Positions 42,393 to 53,320 of a stretch of 64,000 nucleotides of DNA are shown here, one piece after another (position 1 is the first letter of the stretch; each line of letters starts with the position of its first letter). Origin of the DNA: Sarocladium kiliense (lineage: Eukaryota; Ascomycota; Sordariomycetes; Hypocreales; Sarocladiaceae); NCBI GenBank assembly GCA_030734395.1, contig JAUZTG010000013.1, positions 305,858-369,857 of the forward strand, read 5' to 3'. The position numbers were made by a program, and so were the translations under genes. A model generated the notes under the pieces. The model did no database searches and was not told the DNA's origin. It saw nothing but the letters and a program-made list of their open reading frames with translations.

Positions 42393-45060
42393 ATGGAGTT
42401 TGATCAAGCCAGGATTGAACAGTACCAGCGCCAACTTCGAGACGACGAGACTCCAGAGCCTGAGCCGTGGCAACCCCAGGAACTCGAAAACCGCTGGGCG
42501 CGCGGAAACGCTCGACGACCATTGCCCCCTAACCACTCGGACAACCACAAGATCAGCCTCTTTCGCTTGCAACAACGATGGCAAGGCTTCTGCGACAAGA
42601 TGGGCAGGCGGGGGGAGTGGAAAGCCATACTTAAAACTCTGACGTTTGACAACAAAGGCCTTGGCGAGTCTTTCATACGATATCTCATGCGAGACTCTGA
42701 CCTTCGTCGAAGCAAGGGCACAATCAACTCAGAGAACTCAATTCGAGTGTACACGAGGACACTTGGAGGGCTCTACAAGAAGTACACTGCTCAGCCGTGG
42801 GACAACAACCTCAGGGACCATCTTCGTCAATACGCCAAAATCTTCATCACGCCAAAATGGAAGTTAAGACGAGAGCCAAAAGCCAAGCCGACCATGGGTC
42901 CTGATTTTTTCATCTATCATATCCATTACCTTTGGGTTCACGATACTTCCCATTTCCACATCGGACTCGACCGACTCGACGACGCTACTGTCCGCCACAT
43001 CGCCATGTATACAGGCTGCCGAAAACATGAGCTGGTGTACGCCAAACCCCCGAATCTCGATAGACTTTTGAAGGCGGCCGCAGAAGACACAGATGCGTAC
43101 ACTGATGTGGAAAAAGACGAGGACGACTGCGTGCGGCGACGCCCGAAGGAGTGCTGGGTGTGTGGTGGAGTCGATGAGCGTTGGGATAATCCCAAGCTCA
43201 AAGTGCTTTGTTGGGAGGACATCGATTTCTGGATCATCCGCGATCCCGAGAGCAATGGCGGCCGTGATCGGTTGGCTATGCAGATCTTGCTTCGCTGGCA
43301 CAAAGGCGAAAATAAGCATATCGTGCCGACATGGTTTACCTTCATTGAAGAGCCTATTCCTGCTCTTTGTCCTGTATCACACGTCCTTGCCAAGGCGCTG
43401 GCCGAAGGCGTCATTGACGCGCCAGGTTACCAGACAAGGCCGGAGCCGTTCTTTAGTACTAAACTCAACCAGCCCTCGATCAAAATCAGATGGAAGCGAG
43501 AGTGGCTGCATCGTCCAGTGTTCCGGAAGACTCACGATGACCTGGGCACGAAGTCTGATGAACCGGTAACTGCTGCGATATTCGATAGTCGCTCAAACCG
43601 GCTTGGGGTCGCGCTGGGTTTGGAGGAAAACCTGACAGAGTATGCATACCGGCGAGGTTTCGCCAATTGTGTTGATGGTAAGCTCCATAATCATTCGTAT
43701 CCACGGCACGGCACCTTCTAATGCGGCGCTAGAGAACTATCGTCAATCCGTTCGTGACCAAGGCCTGCGTCACCGCCCAAACAGCACAATCTACCAGGAG
43801 GCTTACCACAACGCCAATTGCAATGCTGTCATCCAGGACGCCTTCCTCGGTCGAGGAACAAAGACTCCCTACCTCGCCATCTTCAACCACATGGGCCTAC
43901 GCCGAGACGAGAGGGCACCGAAGGTGGTCTCTGACGATTTGATGGGTGCCATCGGCCCTAACAGAGATGTACGGCGTCTCGAAGGTGAGGTAGAGAGCAT
44001 CAAAACCAGCCTCGAGGAGAAGTACGGCCGTGTATCGGCAGCGCCGGGTGAAGAGCAAGCAATATACGCGCGCAGGCGTGGTGAACTACGGACAGCAAGA
44101 CAGAAACACCGCAGGAAGGTATTTAAGATGATTTACAAAGACTATTTCCACGCAAAGGACGAAGAAGAACTGCAGAAGCAGCTACAGGGGATCCGGGAAC
44201 CCGAGCTCAAGCGAGACGTCCAGCATACCGTGCCACAGCGCGCTCGAGTGGCGGACATCCTCAGCGATATGGACGACGCGTTATCTGAGGACGATATTGT
44301 GCAGCGAAAAGTCGACGCGATCAATGCCTGGGTTGCTTACGCGTTTGTGTGCGAGCCGGTCCTGCGCAACCAGCCGAAGAAACGGCCGAGAAAGACGCAG
44401 TCGGCCATTGCCACGAACAAATCGGATCCAGTTCTTCAGGATACTTCATCGCCTCGTGAATCAGCCCAAGTGCAGGCTGTGCCATTCAAACTTCCAATGT
44501 CCTCCCCGGCAGACTTCGTTCAACAGCCAATTCTTCCTCTCCTCCCGAAGCCGCCTGGAACTGTGCAGTCACCGAATGGAGGATGCGGCTTGCCAGACCC
44601 GTCTCAGCCCGGCGGTGATCATGGTCCCCTGCAAACCATTAAGAACAATGCTGCTCAGATCAAAGATGAAGAGCTCGCACCGCCTGGCAAGACAGCCGCG
44701 TGCCTATTTTGTGGCAAGCGCTACGCGCGCCAGGCAAAACTTTGGGACCATATAGAGAAGCACCTGGCGCACTCTCGCGGCGCTCCAATACACTGCCCTC
44801 GGCCGGAATGTCAGTCAAAGGGAGTGGTGTTGGAGGACGTCACCAAATTCAAGGCTCATGCTGCTCGCCTGCATGGCTCCACATTCCGGAGAATAAAGAT
44901 TGTCACCTCGAGGCGCCAGAACCTGGATTCGGACTGCTGCACGAATGCACCTCTGAAACGCAGGGTGCATCTCATCACATCAAGAGAGAGTCGGCCGTGT
45001 CCGCCGCGCCCAAGGATCGTTCTCGTATCCCGCACTCTAAACAAGAGAGAAGCTGTATGA
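42393..45060 (+). CDS. DUF3435 tyrosine recombinase, Starship captain-like, with C2H2 finger
   Basis: Two exons (42393-43677, 43733-45060), 870 residues. The 55-bp intron joins CVD to ENYRQSV. The DUF3435 (FluG-domain) core is clear: FFIYHIHYLWVHD; YTGCRKHE with candidate catalytic Arg210; LKVLCWEDIDFWIIRDPES; LCPVSHVLAKALA; RWKREWLHRPVFRKT; YAYRRGFAN with Arg420/421; then RDQGLRHRPNSTIYQEAY, supplying His442 and Tyr449 or Tyr453. A coiled-coil segment (VRRLEGEVESIKTSLEEKYG) and a C2H2-like finger from Cys752 (CLFCGKRYARQAKLWDHIEK) follow. Such YRs mobilise giant fungal transposons by target-site-specific recombination. The finger is more frequent in non-captain DUF3435 proteins, so cargo status is possible. 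The frame is intact. Confidence 0.87.
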
Positions 45061-45672
45061 GGCCTTATAGCGCTAACAGAGACGATTTGGTTTTAGAAAC
45101 ACCACAAGAGTTGATAAACATTAGGTAGTCACACAGGAATAGTTATTGGCATCACAACGAAAAGCTTTGTCCTCAACCCTTGTCCACATACATGAATAGC
45201 CCTCTGGCCTACCCTATGCCTCACTTCGCGATGTTGAGGAATCGATTGCCCGATCCCTAGGCATCAGAGACCAGGTTCCCAGTGATCAAGAGCGGAATTG
45301 GGGGCCGACATAGGAGCCGCCCATGGACTGGCTACCGAGTCCTGCCTACGGGGTTGATCTAGACTCCCACGGATGGCTTACACTGGGAGATTATCCACCA
45401 GTTCCGCGGAATTTTCGAGGCCAGGTATGGCCGGACGTTGGTAGTGAAAGATGACATCTGAGCACCATGAGCATCCCTGTGCTGGTCGGTTCACGCCTGA
45501 TAGCATGCTTTTGCACAATAGACTCTCTTCGACCGTCTATTCGTTTCGCAAAAACCTTACAAGGGCTAGCCAAGATGCTAGGAGTACACATTTAGGTGTA
45601 TAAACCACATACTTAAATTGGATCTTAGACGAACATCAAAACCTGTTCTTAAGTTCTGAATGTTACGTATCA
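45061..45672. other. Intergenic region downstream of the recombinase
   Basis: About 610 bp between two convergent genes with no credible coding frame or repeat. Confidence 0.45.
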
Positions 45673-46058
45673 CTACTGCATCGCTTCGTTACTACCGGAA
45701 CTCCGCTCCTCCTCATCCACTGGACTTAGGCTGTCTGTTTGATCTTCCGCATTGCCAGAGGTGTATATAACAGGCAAAGGATATGTTTCAAGCTAAGTAT
45801 AGATTATTAGTATTTCATGCTTCTTCTAAAGGGATGCAAGCTTACAATCTCCGTATAAGAGGGTGGCTCTGGTGATCGGCTGGCAGAATGATAGATGAAG
45901 ACTTTATTGTCTTTTCTCATAAGCGTCCATACTTCGTACCCACAAATGCTCTCCAGCTCATGCAGCTTCTTTAAGGCGGTTCTGCGTCTTCTGTACCCTT
46001 TCCGTCTTTCACGCTCTGCGCGTGTTCGTGGACAGAGAGCTCGGGCGATGCCTGGCAT
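45673..46058 (-). CDS. Very small MADS-box (SRF-type) protein
   Basis: Two exons (46058-45846, 45792-45673) with a 53-bp intron, 110 residues. The N-terminal half is a reduced MADS-box: RRKGYRRRRTALKKLHELES, then ICGYEVWTLMRKDNKVFIYH, aligning with the K-rich DNA-binding helix and the two beta-strands of SRF/MCM1 domains. The second exon continues LETYPLPVIYTSGNAED and ends in an acidic/Ser tail. Full MADS factors in moulds (RlmA, McmA) are 200-600 residues, so this is a minimal version that may dimerise or interfere with larger ones. Splice phase 0 and family continuity (EI|LETYPLP) support the model. Confidence 0.75.
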
Positions 46059-46820
46059 AGCGCTGTACTAGGTCGTCAATTACCGTTAACTAACATGCAA
46101 ATCGAGTTTCCAAGATCCATTTGGCTAGAATAAGTGGATTGAATGGACTAAATAGTGTCCTGTCCCGATGCTGTGCAGCTCCAAGCCGTTGGCGGCGGGA
46201 GTTAACTGAGCGCCTGAGTGCTCAGTAAACCTGTGCTTGACGCCAGTACCCAGGCCAAGGGTATGTACATGCCTGGCTCTCGGCTTGTGGGTACCTCCCG
46301 CACCCATGACCTGGAGAATACATTGTTATTCTGAGCCCAGTCTTCCCGTCAGAGGCATTCGTGGTCGCTGGATACGATAGCGAACCATATATCTGATTGC
46401 CAGCTTCCCGCCGTAAAAAGCTTCATGCAGAAATGAAAGCTGGAACGCTTTGTCATGAAACCAACACGCCACCGAAAACTGCCCGGATCAGCGCACTTTA
46501 CCGTGAAGCGCGATCCGGCTACGATTGGAGAAAAGAGGTAATGGTCGCTTCAGTCAGGCCGCGATGCCTGGCTGCCGGTCTACGGGTGCCAGGGACCTGG
46601 ATGCGGGCCACCCTTGCCAGGGAAAATTGTCACGCACCAACAGTCGTCGGACTTAGGTGGCCGTCGCAAGCTGAACCATTTACACTTGGCTCCCATGCGT
46701 AGGATCTTGATTGCCAGGTGGGACATTTAAGTCACTTACTCATGACACTGAATATGCTCGTAGACTGACGTCCAGCCTGGTATAAGATTCATCTACCGCG
46801 TCAGCATTGCAGAATACAAT
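46059..46820. other. Gene-free region
   Basis: About 760 bp; frames at 46,125-46,307 and 46,397-46,702 lack family features. Nothing else is recognised. Confidence 0.4.
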
Positions 46821-47420
46821 TTGCCTTTACGCTGCCGTCGAAATTATGCCCGGCTATCCATCAACCTCGGGGGCCGTGGATCAACAGAAAGACAAGCACA
46901 ACTCATCTGGTCCCAGATCATCCAGACACCACCTCCAGATATATGGATGCTTCTTGGCCCTCACTTGCAATCTGTTTACAGTAGGCGGGATTGCGCGAGC
47001 GACACTGTTTATCTCGCATTGGTGTGCCTAGAATGGGAAGGCGACCTACAATATCAGTATAGCCTGGCCGATCTGCGTGCCGCTCTTGTCCCTCATGAGT
47101 ATAATGAAGAAACTTGTGAGGCAAGGTTGAGTCACGCAAACATTGTCGTCAATATTTGGTCATGGGCAAAGCAGGACGATGCCACAGCACTCACGGACCT
47201 TTACTCAACACTCCTAATTGGTGACTCAAACCCTATGAAGACTTACGTTCTGCTGAATCACTTCGGGTCTTCGAAATTTGACGCATGGGATGTTTGGATG
47301 ACTGAATATTGGGAAGCTGACACTGTGATGACTGAGGAGCAGCATTTCTTTGGCTGGTCGTCGTTGCAAAGAACGATTTCATGTGTCATGCCCTCTAGGA
47401 AGGACCTGTTGCTTCTTTGA
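46821..47420 (+). CDS. Uncertain open frame, possible fragment of an unknown protein
   Basis: A 199-codon open frame with protein-like composition (NIVVNIWSWAKQDDATALTD, AWDVWMTEYWEADTV), but without an ATG near its start: the first in-frame Met falls at about codon 43. It shows no motif I recognise. It may be the last exon or a remnant of a longer gene. Its position among decaying genes makes a remnant plausible. Confidence 0.3.
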   Translation: MPLRCRRNYARLSINLGGRGSTERQAQLIWSQIIQTPPPDIWMLLGPHLQSVYSRRDCASDTVYLALVCLEWEGDLQYQYSLADLRAALVPHEYNEETCEARLSHANIVVNIWSWAKQDDATALTDLYSTLLIGDSNPMKTYVLLNHFGSSKFDAWDVWMTEYWEADTVMTEEQHFFGWSSLQRTISCVMPSRKDLLLL

Positions 47421-47660
47421 GTGGGATGGACAACGCTCTGTTGATGGTCTGGGTAAATATAGTTGGCTCATCAAGGCGTGGAGAGAACATGAGGGGCGCG
47501 TGAAGTATGGGAAGTGGAGTGTATAGCTGATATTGGATTGATCCCGCAGGAAGACCTTGATAACTAGACTTCAGTATTCCCAAGCGCGAGATTCGCAATC
47601 CTAGCGCGACAATGATCACAATCTGTCCAACTAAAAGAGAAACCCGATACAAGATGACCC

Positions 47661-48600
47661 TCAGAGAGAAACCCTGCTTGCCGGAGTCTGTCCACTTCCA
47701 CCTTTTCGTTCCTGCTCTTCTCTATTTTGTTGCTCCTTCTTTGCCTTTAATGATTTCTTCCTCTCTTTCTTTGTTTGCCTTGGTTCAGGACGTTGGTTGA
47801 CATCGAGCGGAGTTGATATCCCTGCGTTCTTGAGGGGCTCGTTACCCGACGTCAACTCGCTCTGAATACCACTCGGCTCTGGCGCTTGGCCCTCAATCAC
47901 TGGGCGGTCCTTAATTACATTAATAGTTCCAACGGATACGACATCCTGGTCTAATAAGCATTCATTGCTGGTATCAGATCCAGTTGGGGGTTCAGCAGAC
48001 GGTCGAGCGCAGCGGATTAGCATTTCTTGAAGAAGGATTTTGGAAACTCTATCATTCACAGCAAGCAGAGCCTGAAAGGAAGCCTGGCTCTGAAGGAACT
48101 GCGCCTGAAGTAGGCAGCGCGACTGAACCCGAACGAGGTTGTCCAGCCAGTCGTCATCCTCGGCGAATAACTTAGTAGCTCCTTGTATAATCTCCATGAT
48201 ATTTACTGTAGGAGAGTCATGAAGAGTGTCGTTCACCCGATCTTTCGCAAACTGCGCCAGCTCATGGATGCCATATTTCTGTGCAACGCAGTAGACTTGG
48301 AGGTTCGCATCCAGTCCTTTGTAATGTTCTAGAATAGAGGTAGTGTATAGTGGTGCACCCGACTTGATCGGGCACGTCCGCAAGATTAACACACCCTGTC
48401 CACGTCTCGTAGCAGGCGTCTAGCTTCTCATGTTTGGACAAAACACCACGATGGACACGGTGCTGTGTTGAGCTCGCGAACGAGATCGTTCGGACCGCTC
48501 CTAGGAATGGGCTACAAAACTGTTAGAAAGATGCCATACTCAGAATAGTGTAAACTCACGACTCCGAATTGCTATGCTTGACGGAGGCGGTAACAAGAGG
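47661..48600 (-). pseudogene. BTB/POZ-domain protein gene, disrupted
   Basis: Two reading frames together give one BTB protein. In the first (about 48,511-48,340) is SSTQHRVHRGVLSKHEKLDA, then CVNLADVPDQVGCTTIHYLY. In the second (from about 48,330 to 47,661) is LEHYKGLDANLQVYCVAQKY, GIHELAQFAKDRV and a basic, Gln/Lys-rich tail. The frames do not join by a GT-AG intron, so a small deletion has shifted the frame near 48,335. A possible upstream exon (NPLVTASVKHSNSES, before a GTGAGT donor at 48,559) has no start codon. Fungal BTB proteins of this kind are mostly of unknown function. I judge it inactive; a missed exon is the alternative. Confidence 0.6.
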
Positions 48601-48902
48601 GTTACAGGAATGCACTTAGTTGGGAGGAAATAATAGTGGGCCGTGCAGCATGCCGTCCCTCAGACAGCAGATCGGAGGTGCTCTGGTAAGATCGAGAGAG
48701 GCTATCCCAGCCTCGAGAGTGTATGGGTTGGCTGGCCTAAGCGATGGCAAGTTCTTGTAACTCGAGCGGGGTATCCAAGCTGCATAAGGTCCTCTACCTC
48801 AACCATAACCAAAATGATACAGCATACACTGAATCATACAGCATTAGAGTGCAAGTAGGATTGCGCCTTATAACTCCGCATTTCTTTCTCAATACCTACA
48901 TA
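48601..48902. other. Intergenic region
   Basis: About 300 bp between divergent remnants; no feature seen. Confidence 0.4.
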
Positions 48903-49471
48903 ATGGCAACTATCTCATCTCTTACACCAGCCTCCCTTGCCTCCACCATCTGCTATACACTGACTATGACGAAAGACGAGCTATCCAGGGCGAACATCCC
49001 AGCTGCCCTAGCTGCAGCAGCAGAGAAGAGCAAAGACTTAATAACCAACCGCTTTTCCTATACAGCCTTCTATACTTTCCAAGTCTACCAGGCCAACCTT
49101 AGCACTGTAGTCGCGGTCGGCGCCACTGGTGTTAGCATTTATCTCATTGCCGCACCAGGAGCTGTTGCTGCGCCTGCTTTGGAACGAGCGGCATAGTAGC
49201 TAGTGCGACCCCCCCCCCTCGTAAGCGCTCCTGACGTGCTACACCTGATACTGATGCCGCCTTGCAGGATCTACAGCTGCAGGCATTCACAGCGGTATAG
49301 GCAGCGTCTTGGCTCCTAGCTTGTTCGCCACACTTCAGAGCGCTGGAGCTGGTGGTTATGGCGCGACAACCGTGTACGGAAACTGTTCAGGCCGTAGGCG
49401 GGGCCATTGCTTCATCGGCGACAGGTGCTATCGCATGGACCAAGGCCAGGACTTGAGTGAAATGCTGGGGT
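48903..49471 (+). pseudogene. IFI6/IFI27 (ISG12)-like small membrane protein gene, disrupted
   Basis: The first part (97 codons from ATG 48,903) ends VSIYLIAAPGAVAAPALERA and stops. Shifting frame gives GTSGIVASAT, a ten-C run (about 49,210-49,219), and a GTAAGC..TTGCAG intron. The next exon reads STAAGIHSGIGSVLAPSLFA, then TLQSAGAGGYGATTV, and after a second frame shift VQAVGGAIASSATGAIAW. This glycine/alanine-rich order is that of the IFI6/IFI27 family, which in animals is interferon-induced and mitochondrial and in fungi is unassigned. Two frame shifts argue for a pseudogene; sequencing error at the C run could explain one. Confidence 0.55.
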
Positions 49472-49911
49472 TCAGGGCGAGTAGACCAGTACTACTCTGG
49501 TAGGTACAGCAGCGGTAAGTGGCGTTTCGGCTTGTTTCGGGCTCACTCAGACCTACCGCAGGGGGCACCTGTCACCCCCTGCTTTTGATTGGCTGCCCCC
49601 ACGCAGAGAGACGTCCCAGGCCCGAAGACTGCGTTCGGCGTGCAAGAATGGACCGCAACGACCCTTGATAGATTGGTCACATTGGTAAGTTTGTAACAGT
49701 TGAAAGTCTAGTATCCTCGTTCACTCAAAGGAGCCTTCCATTGGTTACTCATTGTCTTGCTAAATAGTGCGCGTAGCATGGCGACTGCCGCATTGCCCAC
49801 CGTACCTCACGGAGCCTGAACAGACTATATAACCCAACACCGACCTCCTCTGCAAAAGCTTGTATGCTATTCGTCGCGCCAAAGTCAACACTTTTCCACT
49901 CAAGATACAAC
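49472..49911. other. ACR3 promoter region
   Basis: About 440 bp upstream of the arsenite transporter. No regulatory motif could be assigned with confidence. Confidence 0.4.
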
Positions 49912-51413
49912 ATGTCAACCAGTCCCCAGAGACCCAACCCCACGACACCCAGCATGCCTGTCTCAACCGACGAGTCCATGCTGCCAATCCCGTCCCGTGA
50001 CGACATCGATTCACGCACCACCGAGCCCAACGAGCAGATGCCTCGCGACCAAGTTGAACAAGGCTTCACGCAACAGCCAGGAGACGCAGAGAAGCAGACC
50101 GTCGAGCTCGAGGACTCTAGACCTCCGGACACTGGAGACAACCAAGGCTCCGCATTCAAGGCTCTGGGCTGGCTTGACAGGCTCTTGGCTCTCTGGATCT
50201 TCCTCGCCATGGCCATCGGCATCATCTTGGGCAACTTTGTCCCCAACATTGGTCCGGCCATCCAACAGGGCAAATTCGTTGATGTGTCCATCCCCATCGG
50301 TATGTGATCCCCCGCCCGTGTCTGACTGCAGCGGGCGGCCGTCTAACGCTTCCTCATCACAGCTATCGGCCTGCTCGTCATGATGTACCCAATCCTCTGC
50401 AAGGTCCGCTACGAGTCACTGCCCGAGGTCTTCTCGCACCGCGCGATTTGGAAGCAGATTGCATTCAGCATCTTCATCAATTGGATTGTTGCCCCTTTCC
50501 TCATGGTACGTTGTTCATATCCCTGCGGCTGCGCACATGTATTCTCTCTCGCGTCGCCTCATCAGAAAACTTTAACCTACTGACGACAACTACTGCAGCT
50601 GGGCCTAGCTTGGGCATTTCTCCCGGATGAGGAGGGTTTACGAGAGGGACTCATTCTAGTCGGACTCGCAAGGTGCATCGCGATGGTACGTTTGGCATAC
50701 CCTCCTAGAGCGCTCATGGGCCTCCACAGCTGACTTCGTCTCCCCTAAACAAGGTCCTCATATGGAATGGACTCGCGGGCGGGGATGCAGAATACTGTGC
50801 CATCCTCGTAGCAGTCAACTCGCTTCTGCAAATGGTTCTTTATGCTCCGCTGGCTGTCCTTTTCATAGGCGTCATGGGTGGAGACTCGGCGGCCGAGGTC
50901 ATATCCTACTCAACTGTCGCGACGAGCGTTGCCGTCTTTTTGGGCATTCCGCTTGGGGCAGCCATCATCACACGATCCCTCGCCCGCAAGCTAGCAGGTG
51001 CAGCATGGTACGACAACGTTTTTATACGTTATCTCTCTCCGTGGGCGCTCATCGGCCTACTATACACCATTCTGGTACTGTTCGCGTCCCAGGGTCGCCA
51101 GGTCGTCCAGCAAATCGTGTCGGTCATCCGCGTTGCCGCGCCCCTCATCGTCTACTTCATCATCATCTTCTTCCTCACCCTCTGGGTAGCACGCTATTTC
51201 GGATTTGGCTACCCGCTCTCCGCGACTCAGAGTTTCACAGCAGCCAGCAACAACTTTGAACTGGCCATTGCCGTCGCCGTCGCAGCATACGGACCGGACA
51301 GCAAGCAGGCCCTTGCCGCAACGGTGGGACCTTTGATTGAGGTTCCGGTCTTGATCGGGCTGGTATATTTGGTCCGTATGGCTGCCCAGCGATGGCAGTT
51401 CAAGAAGGCATGA
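49912..51413 (+). CDS. acr3: Arsenite efflux transporter ACR3
   Basis: Four exons (49912-50299, 50363-50505, 50599-50685, 50754-51413), 425 residues. A polar N-terminal tail of about 85 residues precedes WLDRLLALWIFLAMAIGIIL (TM1). ACR3 hallmarks follow: MMYPILCKVRYE; LARCIAMVLIWNGLA, with the essential cysteine of the family after the second intron-bearing segment; GDAEYCAILVAVNSLLQMVL; and FTAASNNFELAIAVAVAAYG, all in a ten-helix BART-type carrier. It exports As(III), and in some relatives Sb(III), across the plasma membrane or into the vacuole using the proton gradient. Neighbours are a bZIP gene, an arsH remnant and an arsenate reductase, the classic mould arsenic set. The frame is intact. 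Confidence 0.94.
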
Positions 51414-51660
51414 CTGGCCAACAGCCAGGTGGCAGCTTGTTTTGTCGCATGATGTGGGTGTTCTTCGCCCCGGCGGGAGAAGAGTGGCCGGAGCAAAAGT
51501 ATCCTGATCCATAGACTCGAATCATGGCATCAACCTTCGTATTTGTTGAGATCATCACTTTATAGGCCTTGCTCGTAGGTCAAGATAGAATGTATTATAG
51601 CCTCGCATTTGTGGAGACTTGATATTGTTCCTACCATATCTCGTAGAGGGGTTCTCGCCG

Positions 51661-52502
51661 TCATCGACGGGTTTCCATGATCTGGAGTAGTTCCGTATTT
51701 CGAATGACACAGGCACCTTCATCTAAGCAGCCAAGATCCCGGCGCACATCAGCAAGGTCTAAGTCTCCTCGCAGCTGGGTCAGGATTGCGGCAGCTTCTG
51801 CGCAAGGCTTCTCCCATGGCGTGGAGGTGGATGGAGGCGCGTCTGGTTCCAGCACTGCCACCTGGTCGAGTACGCACTGGCGCTTCGAAGATATAGATGT
51901 GGAGTTTTGGCTCAGATGATCCGTGTGCTCCGGGTCCGTGTGGTAGTCACTGGCGTTATATGCGGGCTCGCGGTTGCAGACGTAAACGGGGTGATTGGGG
52001 CGAACTTCTCGGACGCTGCCCCGTCGATTATGCTGGAGCCCGGGCTGCTTTGACGGTCGGCCGGCTTGTTGCTCCTGCTTCGTTCCTGCGGAGATGCGTG
52101 GCTGCTGTGCCAGCTCCTCCTCCAGATCGAGGGACGGTCCATTCGGCGCAGCTATTGCTGCATGTACATGAGCGTTGATGTCGGCCGCGGTGAGACCTTG
52201 AGACGTAAGGAGGCTGCGGAGCGCCTGGTTCTCTGCTGCCGTGATACGGGCAACCCTTTGCATTTCCAGCGTCGCGTGTACACCGTGGCACTCGTACTGG
52301 CGTATGCGCCGCTCGAGATCCGACACGTAGCTGCGGTGCCGTTCGCGGGAGCGTCGTTGGTTCGTGCGGTTCATGAGGGACGACGCCGCGGTCTTGGTCT
52401 TGTTCTGTTGAAGAGCATTAAAGAGCGGCGCGATGGGCGTGGGAAAACAATGGCGATGGCGATGGGATTATCGCAGACGGAGTGACGAACCTTTGACGGC
52501 AT
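51661..52502 (-). CDS. bZIP transcription factor next to the arsenic genes
   Basis: A short first exon (52502-52491, MPSK) and a main exon (52404-51661), 251 residues; the main exon is secure, the first is the best fit (GTTCGT donor, CAACAG acceptor). The basic region NRTNQRRSRERHRSYVSDLE merges into a zipper-like helix (MQRVARITAAENQALRSLL). The C-terminal part is polar, with a Cys-containing tail (KPCAEAAAILTQLRG, then LGCLDEGACVI). Cysteines near the C-terminus recall metalloid-sensing Yap8-type factors, but the basic region is not of the Yap class. It is convergent with acr3 and divergent from the arsH remnant, so it probably regulates arsenic genes (inference). Confidence 0.72.
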
Positions 52503-52891
52503 CGCAGCGTTTGGGTCTGCGTTGCTTGGCTGAGGTCTATCGTTGGAAGAGTCGCTCGGTCCAGAGCTTACTCGCCGAGGGTCCGGCCGCTGGAAGCTTC
52601 TTCCCTCGCGGATGCAAAGATTGCGGAGAAGGGCTGTCAATAAACTACTTTACGCACCGTCGGTGCAGCATAACTTTGTCTTGCGTCCCAATCAGGTAAT
52701 GACTAACCAGTCGCGGCAACCATGACTTGCCTGCGCTTGAGACCGATGGAGATAATAGTTGCATCCTATCGCCTACTCACCATATTCACCAAAGCCGCTG
52801 CTTTCACGATTTTCCCCAGTGCCAATCCCCAGGACTTGTCCGCGCATCGTCTTCTTCTCGACCAAATCTCCATTTCGCGCCGGCGGAATGA

Positions 52892-53320
52892 CCCAAGTCA
52901 CGCCGGGCAGGCAGGCATCGTCTCGCGCGAGCCTCGCCATCCCGGCCCACGAGGACGATGCGGAGATAAGGACTAACGGCCCTTTCTCCTCGGTAGCCAC
53001 ATCGAGAGCACCGATTGGGTATCCGAGCTGGAGCTCGACGTGGCCATGGACATGGCTCGGCGGGACATCGATGATACCGGCTCGAGGCTGAAAGTGCTGG
53101 TGCTCTACGGCAGCCTGAGGAAGCGGTGCGGTCTTTCTCCAACCTTCACGTCAATAACGGCATGCTAACGCCCGCAGGTCGTACTCGAGGCTAGCCGCGT
53201 TCGAGGCAGCTCGGATTTTACACCGCCTTGGCTGCGACGTTCGCGTCTTCAACCCTTCGGAGCTGCCCATCCGCGACTCGGTCCCGCCCGAGCACTTGGC
53301 CGTACACAATGCAAGTGAGG
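52892..53320 (+). pseudogene. arsH: arsH (NADPH-dependent FMN reductase) remnant, frameshifted and truncated
   Basis: An N-terminal piece SLAIPAHEDDAEIRTN is followed, one frame away (shift near 52,975), by PFLLGSHIESTDWVSELELD and RLKVLVLYGSLRKR. After a GTGCGG..CCGCAG intron (about 53,128-53,178) the flavodoxin-like fold continues as SYSRLAAFEAARILHRLGCD, VRVFNPSELPIRD and PPEHLAVHNA. Then similarity stops at a GTGAGG donor and the remaining half of ArsH (PEQHGN.. flavin region, C-terminus) is missing from the following sequence. ArsH detoxifies organoarsenicals and quinones. Both the frame shift and the 3' loss argue that this copy is dead. Confidence 0.8.

Noticed and set aside
52743..52976. 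ATG at 52,722 as the arsH start
   Set aside because: The encoded leader has no similarity to ArsH and lies in another frame than the SLAIPAHEDD segment.
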